IMG/VR virus record: IMGVR_UViG_3300034374_010178
Coordinates: 1-29,526 of that record
Reading direction: 5' to 3' (one strand)
Length of the DNA: 29,526 nt
Source of the DNA: a virus
Below are positions 1 through 8,639 of the stretch, one piece after another. The first letter of the stretch is position 1. The number at the start of each line of letters is the position of its first letter. Under the pieces are notes generated by a model. That model was not told the DNA's origin. It did no database searches and worked only from the letters and a program-made list of their open reading frames with translations. Both the position numbers and the translations under genes were made by a program.

Positions 1-141
1 CTTCATCTCTTTATGGATGTTATCCATTAATTGGCCTTTTTTAAGCTTCCACAACAAGAAGCTTTCATCAAATTCAACGGATACTTCAGGAATTGTTGGC
101 AATTCTGTATTTAAATCATTATTATCTATAATATATTTCAT
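1..141 (-). CDS. Fibre-associated protein, N-terminal fragment (cut by window edge)
   Basis: Only the first 47 codons are present; the frame is still open at base 1. The start is the ATG at 141-139. The 47 residues differ from the start of the complete 136-aa protein at 28276-28686 at only two or three positions. It lies just downstream of the tail-tip gene, the same arrangement seen at the right end. This is best explained as the same locus of a circularly closing genome, read from a slightly different variant. Its function is not recognised; the position between tail tip and tail fibre suggests a virion or fibre-attachment role. Confidence 0.75.
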   Translation of the reverse strand, partial: MKYIIDNNDLNTELPTIPEVSVEFDESFLLWKLKKGQLMDNIHKEMK

Positions 142-982
142 GAAAAAAACCTTTCTTTAATAGCCCTTAGCAAACCAACTAACATTTTTAGCAGAGTATC
201 CAGCCCCTCTTTCTACTGCAATATCAAAGCTTGTTTTAGTTACATTTTCAATTACTAAATAATCACTGGCAGTACTTCCATCTAATATTGTACCACCAAC
301 AGAAGGCGTCGTTTGGAATGTTTTATTAAAGTTTACCGTTATCGAACCTGATCCGGACGTTGTAAGCTCGCCTGTATCTACTATATCCGGCATATCGACA
401 GTTACGCTTAACTCACTGATCAAAATATTAAAATTGCTCTTTTCTGACTCACAAACTATTTTAAATTTAAACGCTCTAGCATTATAATCACCAGTAAAAA
501 ATTTCCTATAACTAGACCAAGCCGGGCTACCGCTTGGGTCATCATCTGTTGTTGATATGTACGGCGTCACTTTTATTGGGTCGTTATCATCGCCATCAAA
601 TTTCCCACTTGCACTATCAAATAACCCTTGATAATCGTCAAAATAATTTCCTGGCTCATCTATAGTAAACTTTATTGATAAATAAATTCTTGATGTAGAT
701 ATAATACCAGTATCTATATAATCACTAAATTCATATTCACCGCTCGTGACAAATCCTGACCCACCCCCGCCGTCAAAGCTGCCTATTGCGTCATCAAAAT
801 TACCAGATAAGCTGTCAAATAAAGACACACTGTCAAATGATAAATTAGAGCTACTAATATTCATATCTGTTTTTGTTCCTGTAAAAGTTGGGTTTTCTGT
901 TAAAGTTTCAACGACATTCATTTTAATAAGAGTAGGGCTATTTGTTACAATAGTTGTTGCACTATCAGATACATTCCCCTGG
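1..982. repeat. Left copy of imperfect terminal direct repeat
   Basis: This stretch aligns with 28546-29526 with one 1-bp indel (near 142-150) and roughly 95-100 mismatches counted by hand, about 90% identity. Differences are spread over the first 859 bases, and the last 123 (860-982) match 29404-29526 exactly. Most changes in the tail-tip frame are synonymous. Both copies contain the same gene junction, so the window most likely overlaps itself on a circular or circularly permuted genome. A true gene duplication is the alternative. Confidence 0.85.
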
Positions 983-3507
983 CTATCTCTAGCCTTTATT
1001 AAATATGTTCCGCTCAACAAAGGTGCTATTGCATGAGTATCTTTCCCACTAATTTCAGGTATCAATAAATTTGAGTTAGACCATGTCGCCCCAGTTGTCA
1101 AAGGAGAATGTTTTAATATGATAGAACCACCGAAACGAACATCAATATCACTAACTAAATCCCAACTTAAATACGCATTGTTATTTACTGCGTTTAATGA
1201 AAAATTAGAGATATTAGAAGGCACTGCATTTAATCCATAAATTTCTTGTGCTTTCTCAACAAAATTACTATATGAATTTGTTTCTGATATCGCCTTAACT
1301 CGAAATAAATAAGTTTCCGCCTTTATATCATTAATTTCAAATGAGTTAGATTGTGTTCTACCTAATATTATGAATTCAGGTTCATTAATTTGCTTATACT
1401 CTAATTGATATGATCTTGTAAATGCGCTTGGTGATGGGGCAAAACTAATAATCGCCCTTGTCTTTACGCTCGCCCCATTATTTGTAACATAATTCTCCTC
1501 TGTTATCTGTAAGTTTGAAGGTGGCCAAACTTTTTGCTTATCAGGTAATTGTAAGTTTGATCCGATGTCAGGGATTGAGTAATCATCTGAATTAAAATCA
1601 TATAATGTACTTGGCTCATATTTTAATGTTATATTAAATAGTCCACTTTCAATTCTTTCTACATTAATAACTCTGTAAGGCCTACTTGAATAACTAAATC
1701 TTGGTAAATCAACATAAACCATATCATTTGGGGTTATCTCTATTGCCATCATTTTGCAAGTGATATTAATAACCTCATTTGATCTATTTAAGTTTAAAAA
1801 TATAGCAGCGAGACGTTGAGCCCTTTCTATATTTGTCTGTGATTGCAAATCAATTTCTTTTACTATCTCAAAATTATTATCATTACTTTTATAAGTCTCA
1901 TTTACAAAAGTAGGTATATTTGTCGGCGAGTAATCATTCTCAGCATTTAAATATATGCCTGTAATACTATTAAATTTCTCATCTATATTTTGGCTAGTAT
2001 TTAAATTAACAGAATCAACAACCCAGCTCTCATCTATTGTTATAGTCGGTGTGCTGTAAGCCCCTGCCATTATTCTATATTTACCATCAACATAAATTAA
2101 CGAACCCAGCATACTAAATAGTATTTTATTAATATTATCAATAATTGGGTCTTCTGTTGATAATAATAAATCACACGTATATCTTTTTTGTGTGCCGTCT
2201 GTTACATTTACTAACTCATCACATATATTAGCCGATGCAATAACATAATCATCATCAATATCTGACTCTGATATATGATTTCCTGCACCATATCCAGATA
2301 TTAAATAATCACGTAAAATTAAAGCTGGATTTCTAGTATAAACAGTAGTAGAAGTTCTTGGATCGTAGCATTTTTTACCCTCAACAACACAATTTATATT
2401 CGGTATATTCGAAAAACTTTCTGGGTGATATCTTAATCTCACATATATAAAAGATATGCCATTCATAAAACTATCTATATTACCGAATTCGCTATCAGCT
2501 ATAACTCTAGTTCGAACAGGTAATGGGGTATTATCCGTTGCTTCATATCTGTAATATTCTTCAAATCCTGCTTTAGCTAATAAATTAAGCTCAACTTGAT
2601 CTTCTGAATTTAATGTATTAAATTGTGGGTTTAACCCTTTTTTTATTAAGAAAAATACATTTGATGTTATATCTATTTTTTTATTTGTAGTTATTTTTCT
2701 ATTTATATCAGTACTAAATATATAACCACCCAACGATGCTCTTGTACCTGCCCGATTTCTGAATTCTGGTGTAAATTGAAGCGTTCCAACTCCATCACTA
2801 TTTGAATTTAAGGATGCTGTAAGCGTAAACTCTTGAAGTATAGTATATGAATTCCCAGTACGATTACGCCCCTGGGTTATACCTGCAATAGTAAATGTAT
2901 CACCTATCTCCATCAAGCTAGTAGAGTCTGGTGTTAAGTTGTATACAGTTAATGAATTTGTGTATGTATCACTAGTAGTTGCATTATATTCATTTATATA
3001 CGCCTCTCTACTGTTAATTGATCCATCTATATTTATTTTATTATATTTATCGTCTGTAACTTGAAATATATTTATATATGAACTAAATGAGCTATATGTT
3101 AATTCTTCATCATTAAAATAAATATTAGAAACATCATTTATTTCATGTCCTGATAAGGCAATAATTGTATGGTAATATAAATTTTCATTTGGTTTAATCG
3201 TTTCTATAATTTCTGTACCAGGTATATAACCTTCGTCTGTTAAATTTCTGTAAACAACTGCTCCGCCTATTCTTCGTTTCCCATAAATTATTTTATGTGG
3301 TGTTATTGATCCGTCTGTATTAGACTTAATTCCTGTTATTAACTCTGAGCTAATGTTTTCAAGTGGTTTTTGGAAGGCTTGCGATAGAGCATAGTTTATA
3401 CCTGCTAAAAAAATTGCTCCGTATATAGAAGCAAGAACACCGCCACCAGCAGTAGCCACCCCAGCTGACACAACTATAGCTGAAACTGCCGCTGCTACCT
3501 CTGGCAT
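157..3507 (-). CDS. Tail tip / central fibre protein (lambda J and GTA gp15-like)
   Basis: This 1116-aa protein closes the tail operon. Residues about 5-55 are Ala/Gly-rich and hydrophobic, as at the start of J-like tip proteins. The next 500 residues carry the J-type body (a KIIYGKRRIGG stretch near residue 72). A fibronectin-III-like segment starts near residue 660 (PPSNLQITEEN). The C-terminal 250 residues contain repeated acidic FDxxxGxFD-type stretches and probably face the host. The ATG at 3507 has AAGGGTG seven bases upstream, and the gene overlaps the preceding NlpC/P60-like gene by 13 bases. The C-terminal 254 residues recur at 28701-29526 with about 16 substitutions. Role by family: tail-tip assembly, adsorption and possibly receptor binding; receptor binding is inferred. 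Confidence 0.85.
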   Translation of the reverse strand: MPEVAAAVSAIVVSAGVATAGGGVLASIYGAIFLAGINYALSQAFQKPLENISSELITGIKSNTDGSITPHKIIYGKRRIGGAVVYRNLTDEGYIPGTEIIETIKPNENLYYHTIIALSGHEINDVSNIYFNDEELTYSSFSSYINIFQVTDDKYNKINIDGSINSREAYINEYNATTSDTYTNSLTVYNLTPDSTSLMEIGDTFTIAGITQGRNRTGNSYTILQEFTLTASLNSNSDGVGTLQFTPEFRNRAGTRASLGGYIFSTDINRKITTNKKIDITSNVFFLIKKGLNPQFNTLNSEDQVELNLLAKAGFEEYYRYEATDNTPLPVRTRVIADSEFGNIDSFMNGISFIYVRLRYHPESFSNIPNINCVVEGKKCYDPRTSTTVYTRNPALILRDYLISGYGAGNHISESDIDDDYVIASANICDELVNVTDGTQKRYTCDLLLSTEDPIIDNINKILFSMLGSLIYVDGKYRIMAGAYSTPTITIDESWVVDSVNLNTSQNIDEKFNSITGIYLNAENDYSPTNIPTFVNETYKSNDNNFEIVKEIDLQSQTNIERAQRLAAIFLNLNRSNEVINITCKMMAIEITPNDMVYVDLPRFSYSSRPYRVINVERIESGLFNITLKYEPSTLYDFNSDDYSIPDIGSNLQLPDKQKVWPPSNLQITEENYVTNNGASVKTRAIISFAPSPSAFTRSYQLEYKQINEPEFIILGRTQSNSFEINDIKAETYLFRVKAISETNSYSNFVEKAQEIYGLNAVPSNISNFSLNAVNNNAYLSWDLVSDIDVRFGGSIILKHSPLTTGATWSNSNLLIPEISGKDTHAIAPLLSGTYLIKARDSQGNVSDSATTIVTNSPTLIKMNVVETLTENPTFTGTKTDMNISSSNLSFDSVSLFDSLSGNFDDAIGSFDGGGGSGFVTSGEYEFSDYIDTGIISTSRIYLSIKFTIDEPGNYFDDYQGLFDSASGKFDGDDNDPIKVTPYISTTDDDPSGSPAWSSYRKFFTGDYNARAFKFKIVCESEKSNFNILISELSVTVDMPDIVDTGELTTSGSGSITVNFNKTFQTTPSVGGTILDGSTASDYLVIENVTKTSFDIAVERGAGYSAKNVSWFAKGY

Positions 3508-3872
3508 CTATACACCCTTTTGACATTTTTTGTTTTGATAAAATTATACCCTTTTTTACCTAGAAAAATACTATTTATACCATCACATAAACCTAGACCA
3601 CCATTGTATAAAACAATATCGCCACGCTGTGCGTTTTTATTATCAATCTTAATTAAATTATCATCACAATAACTCATGATACTATTGTATCCTAACTGAT
3701 TAAGCTTTTCTATGTAGTCTAATTTTCTTGTGTAATTCCCTATAAACTCATTACCTATACTTGTTTTATGTAATCCTTTAACGAATAAAAAGCAGTCAAA
3801 TTCCCCATATTTAAATTTTTTATTCTTATTTTCGTTTAAATATTTATAAAATAAAGAATTAAATTCTGACAA
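3495..3872 (-). CDS. NlpC/P60-like (DUF6950-type) tail peptidase
   Basis: A conserved FKYGEFDCFLFVKG stretch with a candidate catalytic Cys, followed by an RGDIVLYNGGLGLCDG segment, matches the small NlpC/P60-like proteins between DUF2163-like and tip genes in lambda K and GTA-type tails. Such proteins may open peptidoglycan during entry or act in tip assembly. The start is uncertain. I favour TTG at 3872, which has GGGGGAG 11 bases upstream and overlaps the previous stop by 14 bases. A GTG at 3884 and an ATG at 3941 are also in frame, but the ATG would add a poorly conserved hydrophobic leader and a long overlap. The usual His is not obvious, so activity is unproven. Confidence 0.65.
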   Translation of the reverse strand: MSEFNSLFYKYLNENKNKKFKYGEFDCFLFVKGLHKTSIGNEFIGNYTRKLDYIEKLNQLGYNSIMSYCDDNLIKIDNKNAQRGDIVLYNGGLGLCDGINSIFLGKKGYNFIKTKNVKRVYRCQR

Positions 3873-4431
3873 CGTTAAACCCACTCCCCCAAACGATATT
3901 TTGATTAGATAATTGATCAACATATTTAAAAGCACTGTCAAATGGATGTCTTGTTATTTGGTCAGGTAAGTTATATCTTCTAATATTTGGCTTTGTAAGT
4001 AAAAATAATTTATTGACGGCTGTTAATAATATCTCACTTTCTTTTCCGCTTGATATAGTCATATTATCCAATAAACCGCTAAAAATCTTAACTGGTGTGT
4101 TTATCTGGTATGTTGATAAATTTAAATTAGTTATATATATATTAATTTCTTTGTATTGGTAATTTGTACCTAAAGCTTGTGATATTATTGAATTATTAAT
4201 ACCGCTTAAACTCATAGTTATTTTTTCTACGTTTAAATCTTGACCTGAAATAATTGAACTTATTTTGCCAAAATCACCAAGACCAGTATATGTATTTGAA
4301 TCATATTCAATATCACCAACATAATTATGCAAATATAATGGGGTATCCATATCTATATGAACCAAAACAACTTCTATTAATTTATCTTGCTCAAAAGCTG
4401 TTAGAGTTGTCGAATTAACGTCTCTAGTCAT
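3859..4431 (-). CDS. DUF2163-like distal tail hub protein
   Basis: This 190-aa protein begins MTRDVNSTTLTAFEQDK and continues with hub-like beta-rich sequence (YVGDIEYDSNTYTGLGDFG, then KIFSGLLDNM). It ends in an RRYNLPDQITRHP...FKYVDQL...VWG pattern typical of small tail proteins just before NlpC/P60 genes in GTA-like clusters. Family knowledge places it in the distal tail or baseplate hub, equivalent to lambda L or GTA gp13. The ATG at 4431 shares a base with the stop of the upstream gene, so translation is probably coupled. The exact family is assigned from pattern and position. Confidence 0.65.
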   Translation of the reverse strand: MTRDVNSTTLTAFEQDKLIEVVLVHIDMDTPLYLHNYVGDIEYDSNTYTGLGDFGKISSIISGQDLNVEKITMSLSGINNSIISQALGTNYQYKEINIYITNLNLSTYQINTPVKIFSGLLDNMTISSGKESEILLTAVNKLFLLTKPNIRRYNLPDQITRHPFDSAFKYVDQLSNQNIVWGSGFNVVRI

Positions 4432-5030
4432 TAAGAAAAAACCTCTGTAGCTTGTATAATTATTGGTGAGCTAACAAAACTTCTATTCAATGAAAAATTT
4501 ACTGCGTCAGTTAATAATACCATCTCGCACTTAGCATCATTAACAGTAATTGAAGCATTATCGCTAGGCGAATTTCTCAATGGCGGTTCGAACTCTAAAG
4601 TCGCATTGCCACTTCCGTCACTATCAATATCATTTGTAATAATTTTTAATTCATTATTAACTGAGAAATAATCACCTTTTTTCAATATACCAGTTTGTGA
4701 ACTTGTCCAACCGTCAGTGACTAATGTATTCCCAGTTTGACTACCCCCATTTACTAGAGGGGTGCCTGTTCCAATTCCCCTCGGTGAAGTAGCGTTTGGG
4801 TCATAAGCATAAAAAGTATTTAACCGTCCATTTAGATTAGCAAAAAATGCTTGCCATTCTGCATATCCTTCCCGTTTTAATGGGGGTAATTCATATTGAG
4901 CAACCCACCTCGCACCAGTAGTTGCTTTCCTTTGGATCTGACTTGTTAATGCGTTGCCATAAACTTGTGTATTCCAACTCAGTAAAAAACTTGATGATGT
5001 AAAATTAGAATTAGGCATATTAATTGGCAT
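4431..5030 (-). CDS. Distal tail protein (DUF2460 / lambda M position)
   Basis: A 199-aa protein between the tape measure and the DUF2163-like gene. Its first 90 residues (ARWVAQYELPPLKREGYAEWQAFF, then TFYAYDP) have the distal-tail-protein pattern in which a bulk-editing motif precedes a beta sandwich. The middle is Gly/Thr-rich and may form loops. The start ATG at 5030 has AGGAG ten bases upstream; a second in-frame ATG lies four codons in. It probably forms a ring joining the tail tube to the hub. The role rests on gene order and pattern, not on a diagnostic catalytic motif. Confidence 0.6.
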   Translation of the reverse strand: MPINMPNSNFTSSSFLLSWNTQVYGNALTSQIQRKATTGARWVAQYELPPLKREGYAEWQAFFANLNGRLNTFYAYDPNATSPRGIGTGTPLVNGGSQTGNTLVTDGWTSSQTGILKKGDYFSVNNELKIITNDIDSDGSGNATLEFEPPLRNSPSDNASITVNDAKCEMVLLTDAVNFSLNRSFVSSPIIIQATEVFS

Positions 5031-5035
5031 TTTTA

Positions 5036-6703
5036 TTATACTCCTTTTATTACCTGTCTAGCCCTACCACCTCTTGATATTGCGTCAAGTGTAGAGATTT
5101 TTGCTTGTTCTGCAATAGCAGGTGCTTGACTAGCAACTACTGCCCGAACTTGGCTATCATCTATTCCGGTTAATGGTTGTATTGTTTGATTGATTGTAAT
5201 ACTTTGAGACCCAGCTGTAGAGAAAGCCCTAGCGGTTGGTTGTACTACTGGCGCACCTGTATTAGTTGGTATTGTAGGGGCAGAGTTGTTATTATTTCTA
5301 TTTGTAAATATATCAGTAGCAGATTTAACAATGGGGCTAGCAATTTGAGATTGAACGACTTGAGAGGCTATATCTCTTAATACATTATTAGCAAAATCAG
5401 CTAAACTTTGAAAACCCCCTTTACTATCAATAATAGCGTCTGATAAATTACGACTCCAGCTTTCTGTAGAGTCATTCATTGACTTTTTGATACTTTCAGC
5501 CGTTTTATTCGATACCCCTCTTAAGGATTCTATTTCCTCTTTATTCATCCCAAGATTTGGACCGAATTCTGGCCTATTATCATCTTTAAGAAAAGTTTTT
5601 AATTCAGCTTTTAATTTATTCAATCTAGTTATTTGGCTATCTAATGCGGAATTTAACCCTTCTGTATTTGATATATATTTTTCTTGTGATGGGATTCCGC
5701 CCTGTAAAGCTATAAAAGTTCCTCTAAAAGCTTCTGATAGCACATGGATAGATTTACCTAGTTTATCACTTGTGCTATCTTCATTGAGTTTTTTTATCTG
5801 TTCCCTTAAAGTATTTATTCTAATCTCAGTATTTTTTATATCATTTAAAAGCTCATCTTTTCTACCTATGTTAATCTGAGCAAAATCCTCTAGCATTTCT
5901 TTGAATTTCAAAGCGACTTTAGTCGCTGTTGGCAATAATTTATTCCCTAAATTAATCGATATTATGTTAATAGCATCTTTAATATTAGACAAAACACCAA
6001 TGTATGTAGTTGATTGTCTTCTCATTAAATCTCCAAACCTACCAGAACCACTACTTAGACTCATAATAGCCTTCTCAACTTCTTTAAACCCAATTTTCCC
6101 CTCACTAACCATTTTTTTTATATCTGATTCTGTTACGTTTAATTGTTCAGCTAAAACCTCTATCAAAGGAACACTAGACTCAGTGAATTGTCTCAGCTCT
6201 TGACCAGCTAGCTTTGTTTGAGTTTTTACTTGACCAAACGCAAGTATTAGATTAGGTAATCTGTCACGACCTACAACGCTGGCTATATTCCCTAATGCCT
6301 CTAAAGTTGGGATAACTTTTTCTGCTTCAATATTATATGCTAATAAACGTTTAGCTCCTAATACAGTATCCTGTAATTGGAATGGTGTATTTTTGGTTAA
6401 TTTAATAATGTCTTTTAATAAATTTTCCCCTTTACTTAAAGACCCTAACATAACCTCAAACGCCATTGCATTTTGCTCAAATTCACCAGCAGATGAGAGC
6501 ATTGACTTACCCATTAAACCAAATGATGCAGATAATGCTACAGCAGAAATATTTATTTTATTTAGAGATTTATTTATTTCATTACTCGATCTATCAATAC
6601 TAGATGCACTATTTTTGACAATTTTCTCGGAATTAATAAATGCATTTTTTAATTCTTTTGTGTCTGCTGATATTTTTACAACTAATTCATCTATTGTTGC
6701 CAT
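5036..6703 (-). CDS. Tail tape measure protein (short)
   Basis: This 555-aa protein starts with the usual tape-measure N-terminal domain (ELVVKISADTKELKNAF; SAGEFEQNAMAFEVMLGS; TPFQLQDTVLGAKRLLAY). A coiled coil follows near residues 270-320, then a Ser/Asn/Thr-rich linker and a C-terminal domain (QAPAIAEQAKI...GGRARQVIKGV). By the usual rule of about 0.15 nm per residue the tail would be about 80-85 nm, clearly shorter than lambda. The start ATG at 6703 overlaps the TAA of the frameshifted chaperone extension as TAATG, and AGGAG lies 13 bases upstream. It sets tail length and guides tube polymerisation. Confidence 0.85.
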   Translation of the reverse strand: MATIDELVVKISADTKELKNAFINSEKIVKNSASSIDRSSNEINKSLNKINISAVALSASFGLMGKSMLSSAGEFEQNAMAFEVMLGSLSKGENLLKDIIKLTKNTPFQLQDTVLGAKRLLAYNIEAEKVIPTLEALGNIASVVGRDRLPNLILAFGQVKTQTKLAGQELRQFTESSVPLIEVLAEQLNVTESDIKKMVSEGKIGFKEVEKAIMSLSSGSGRFGDLMRRQSTTYIGVLSNIKDAINIISINLGNKLLPTATKVALKFKEMLEDFAQINIGRKDELLNDIKNTEIRINTLREQIKKLNEDSTSDKLGKSIHVLSEAFRGTFIALQGGIPSQEKYISNTEGLNSALDSQITRLNKLKAELKTFLKDDNRPEFGPNLGMNKEEIESLRGVSNKTAESIKKSMNDSTESWSRNLSDAIIDSKGGFQSLADFANNVLRDIASQVVQSQIASPIVKSATDIFTNRNNNNSAPTIPTNTGAPVVQPTARAFSTAGSQSITINQTIQPLTGIDDSQVRAVVASQAPAIAEQAKISTLDAISRGGRARQVIKGV

Positions 6704-6927
6704 TAGTCAGGAAATCTCCTTTTTAACTCTTCGTATCTCTCCCTTGTAAATGGCTCATAATCTTCATTTATATTATTTTTAATACAAAACCCTTTATAAG
6801 CCATTTCTAAATCCTCCACAGTCGATGAATAAAATTCTTTCCTACTCCATTTTAATATTGAATAGCAAAATATTTTCCATCCTTTTATATCAAAAAATAA
6901 ATTATTGTCTAATTTATTACTTTTTCT
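6703..6927 (-). CDS. Tail chaperone frameshift extension (gpT-like half of a gpG-T fusion)
   Basis: This frame has no usable start codon but is open from the A-run at 6927-6935 to the TAA at 6705-6703, in the -1 frame relative to the upstream chaperone gene. A slip at the A-run would join 94 codons of that gene to 74 codons here, giving a 168-aa fusion ending RRFPD. The extension reads like the small partner in GTA-like tails (GWKIFCYSILKWSRKEF, STVEDLEMAYKG). In lambda the G and GT products are made by the same kind of slip and chaperone the tape measure. The frame and overlap are seen directly; the frameshift itself is inferred. Confidence 0.75.
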   Translation of the reverse strand, partial: RKSNKLDNNLFFDIKGWKIFCYSILKWSRKEFYSSTVEDLEMAYKGFCIKNNINEDYEPFTRERYEELKRRFPD

Positions 6928-7208
6928 TTTTTTTTATCTTTTGATATTAATGTTAACAATAATTCTAAACATAACTTCACTGCGTCTTCATAATTATTTC
7001 TGATAAACTCTTTTATTTCTTTTTCGTTAATATCGTTCTTTGCACAAAAAAACAAAATACTTGATATATCAGTAAATTTTAAAGTAGCAGATTCTTGTAA
7101 TAAAACAAAAATTCCTTTATCTAAATAAGACTCAATTCTTTCTATTGCTTCAATATCAAGAATAAAGTCAATTTTGTTTTTATTAATATCCCTTATTATC
7201 CTATCCAT
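6909..7208 (-). CDS. Tail assembly chaperone (GTA gp10-like / lambda gpG-like)
   Basis: A 99-aa, all-helical acidic protein directly after the tail tube gene, as in GTA and many siphovirus tails. The segment LDIEAIERIESYLDKGIFVLLQE...LKFTDISSILFFCAK matches GTA gp10-type chaperones. The C terminus KDKKKEKVIN is encoded over the A-run slip site, so a fraction of ribosomes should make the longer 168-aa product ending at 6703. It probably coats the tape measure protein before tube assembly and is absent from the mature virion. The gene starts one base after the tube gene's stop codon, so coupled translation is likely. Confidence 0.75.
   Translation of the reverse strand: MDRIIRDINKNKIDFILDIEAIERIESYLDKGIFVLLQESATLKFTDISSILFFCAKNDINEKEIKEFIRNNYEDAVKLCLELLLTLISKDKKKEKVIN
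6926..6935 (-). promoter_or_regulatory. Programmed -1 frameshift site (A9-G slippery run)
   Basis: On the coding strand the sequence is GAT followed by nine A and a G, containing A AAA AAA in the zero frame, a classical -1 slippery heptamer. The zero frame stops 16 bases after the G (TAG). The -1 frame is closed just upstream by a TAA (bases 6936-6934) and then stays open for 74 codons. This matches lambda G/GT-type decoding of tail chaperones. Confidence 0.75.
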
Positions 7209-7209
7209 A

Positions 7210-7617
7210 TTACGCCGTTGTATAAGTTATTGCACCGCTTGATTCTAATGTCATTGAAAATTCTTCTGCACCGTTATATTCAGCACTTCTACTATAATTT
7301 GATATTGCAAAACTAGCTTCTAATGTGTCACCGTTCGGAAAATATAAAGAGAATGTATTTATGGAATTAGCAAATGCATATCCTCTAACTGTCTCCTCGA
7401 TTGTCTCATCTTCAAAAACTCCGCTCATATCTATAGAAATAGATTGAACGCCTGCATCAGCTAGTAAAGTTCTAGCGTTAGCAGAGCTTTGAGTTGTGAC
7501 GTCTACTTGCTCGTTATTTACTGTCATAGATACGGTACGACCACCAGCTATCGTTGTCGGGGTACCTGATACTGCCCCTTCTTTTAATAAAAATAAAATT
7601 CCTTTTTGTGCTGCCAT
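7210..7617 (-). CDS. Major tail tube protein (TP901-1 family)
   Basis: This 135-aa protein opens with AAQKGILFLLKEGAVSGTPTTIAGGRT and has VNNEQVDVTTQSS, a pattern typical of the TP901-1 type tube protein of phages and GTAs. The C-terminal part (FAISNYSRSAEYNGAEEFSMTLESSG) is the usual tube-domain end. It should polymerise as hexameric rings around the tape measure. The ATG at 7617 has AGGAG about nine bases upstream. Size and position between the terminator and the chaperone fit well. Confidence 0.88.
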   Translation of the reverse strand: MAAQKGILFLLKEGAVSGTPTTIAGGRTVSMTVNNEQVDVTTQSSANARTLLADAGVQSISIDMSGVFEDETIEETVRGYAFANSINTFSLYFPNGDTLEASFAISNYSRSAEYNGAEEFSMTLESSGAITYTTA

Positions 7618-7620
7618 TTT

Positions 7621-8049
7621 TTATACTCCTTGAGTTATAATCATAAACCTTATTACCCCTTGTGTTATTCTACCCTCTTTATTATCATCAATAAAGACTT
7701 CGCTTAAACCATCCCATCGACATAATACAAAATTATTATTACTAACTGATAAATCCTGATTATGTAATAACGTATATATTCTACTTAAAATATTAGTTGC
7801 CTCTAGCCTATCGCCTGAATTAGAGAAAACAGATAAAGTAACGTAACACTCTGCCCCATTTGTTGTCTGAGTATCCCACTCTTGAGAATTAACAGATGAG
7901 TAGACTATGTAGGGAAACCCTAATTCATTAGCTTGTATTGGGTTATCTAATATACTATTTACACCATTGTTTAATAAATTTAATAACGTTGAATCACTAG
8001 TTAATACATCATCAACAGATTTTTGTACATCTAATATAGAATAACTCAT
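7621..8049 (-). CDS. Tail terminator / completion protein (DUF3168-like)
   Basis: A 142-aa protein with the DUF3168 pattern: an N-terminal helix (SYSILDVQKSVDDVLTSD), a central PYIVYSSVNSQEWDTQT strand, a VTLSVFSNSGDRLEATNILSRI segment, and a C-terminal strand ending RFMIITQGV. This family caps the tail tube and contacts the head completion complex, as lambda gpU does. The gene overlaps the gp10-like gene by four bases (ATGA) and sits three bases before the tube gene. Confidence 0.8.
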   Translation of the reverse strand: MSYSILDVQKSVDDVLTSDSTLLNLLNNGVNSILDNPIQANELGFPYIVYSSVNSQEWDTQTTNGAECYVTLSVFSNSGDRLEATNILSRIYTLLHNQDLSVSNNNFVLCRWDGLSEVFIDDNKEGRITQGVIRFMIITQGV

Positions 8050-8483
8050 TTAATACTCTTTCTTAATGCTTTTTTAACTGATTTATTTATGTTTTTAGTT
8101 ATATCTTTTTTGTTTTTTAAAAATGTAGGTTGCAACCAAGGTCTAGCCAGCATTTTATAAGTTCCAAACTCTAAAAAACCTCCATCTCGAACATTTGTTC
8201 CAACTAGATATTCAAACCCATAATTGAATTTAGTTTTGTTAATGCTAGAAACAAGTCTACCCGTGTCAGTTTTCGGAGGTTCACCAGGTGCAGAACGTCT
8301 AGATGTTACCCCCCCACGTGAATAAATAACTCCAGAACGAGAACCCGTAGCTATCAATTTTTTTGTATCGTTCTCTATTTTTAAAGCAGATTTAAAAACA
8401 GTTTGTTTGACAGGTAATTGACTAGCGTCACTAAGATTTTTTAGTCGTGAAATTAATCTATTTTTATTTTTTATTTTTATCAT
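8046..8483 (-). CDS. HK97 gp10-like head-tail joining protein
   Basis: A 145-aa basic protein with a helical N terminus and the conserved patch SAPGEPPKTDTGRLVSSI, then FLEFGTYKMLARPWLQPTF. This is the signature of HK97 gp10-type (lambda Z-like) proteins needed for the neck and tail completion. The start ATG at 8483 lies inside the end of the preceding 51-aa gene, with a 20-base overlap. The product likely acts with the tail terminator in head-tail joining. Confidence 0.8.
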   Translation of the reverse strand: MIKIKNKNRLISRLKNLSDASQLPVKQTVFKSALKIENDTKKLIATGSRSGVIYSRGGVTSRRSAPGEPPKTDTGRLVSSINKTKFNYGFEYLVGTNVRDGGFLEFGTYKMLARPWLQPTFLKNKKDITKNINKSVKKALRKSIK

Positions 8484-8619
8484 TATCTTTTTTATCTAAT
8501 GCATTTAACGCTTGTATAATTGGTTTCATAAATCTAAAAGGTACAGGCTGATTTTCGCAATATTGTTCAATCTCTAATATCTGTTTTTTTGTTATTATAA
8601 ATATTTCTTTTTCATCCAT
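8464..8619 (-). CDS. Small hypothetical protein in the neck operon
   Basis: A 51-aa Lys/Asp-rich protein starting at the ATG at 8619, which has AAGGGAG at a good distance upstream. An in-frame ATG at 8679 would add 20 residues with no comparable ribosome site and would lie inside the preceding gene. The C terminus is a run of K, D and N. I do not recognise a family. It sits between the head-closure and gp10-like genes, so a minor morphogenesis role is possible. Confidence 0.6.
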   Translation of the reverse strand: MDEKEIFIITKKQILEIEQYCENQPVPFRFMKPIIQALNALDKKDNDKNKK

Positions 8620-8639
8620 TTTTAAAACTCCCTTGTTAT

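Noticed and set aside
1-982. Terminal repeats as long terminal repeats or IS copies
   Set aside because: The repeats carry phage tail genes in the same operon order, with no transposase or terminal inverted repeats.
3873-3941. Longer N terminus of the NlpC/P60-like protein
   Set aside because: The added residues are coded inside the overlapping upstream gene, have no ribosome site and look like out-of-frame translation.
5177-6749. Several plus-strand frames of 60-130 codons under the tape measure
   Set aside because: They lie antisense to a well-supported gene, lack ribosome sites and read as mirror hydrophobic sequence; the same applies to plus-strand frames at 746, 8994, 10118, 11371, 12454, 12742, 13311, 27552, 28526 and 28831.
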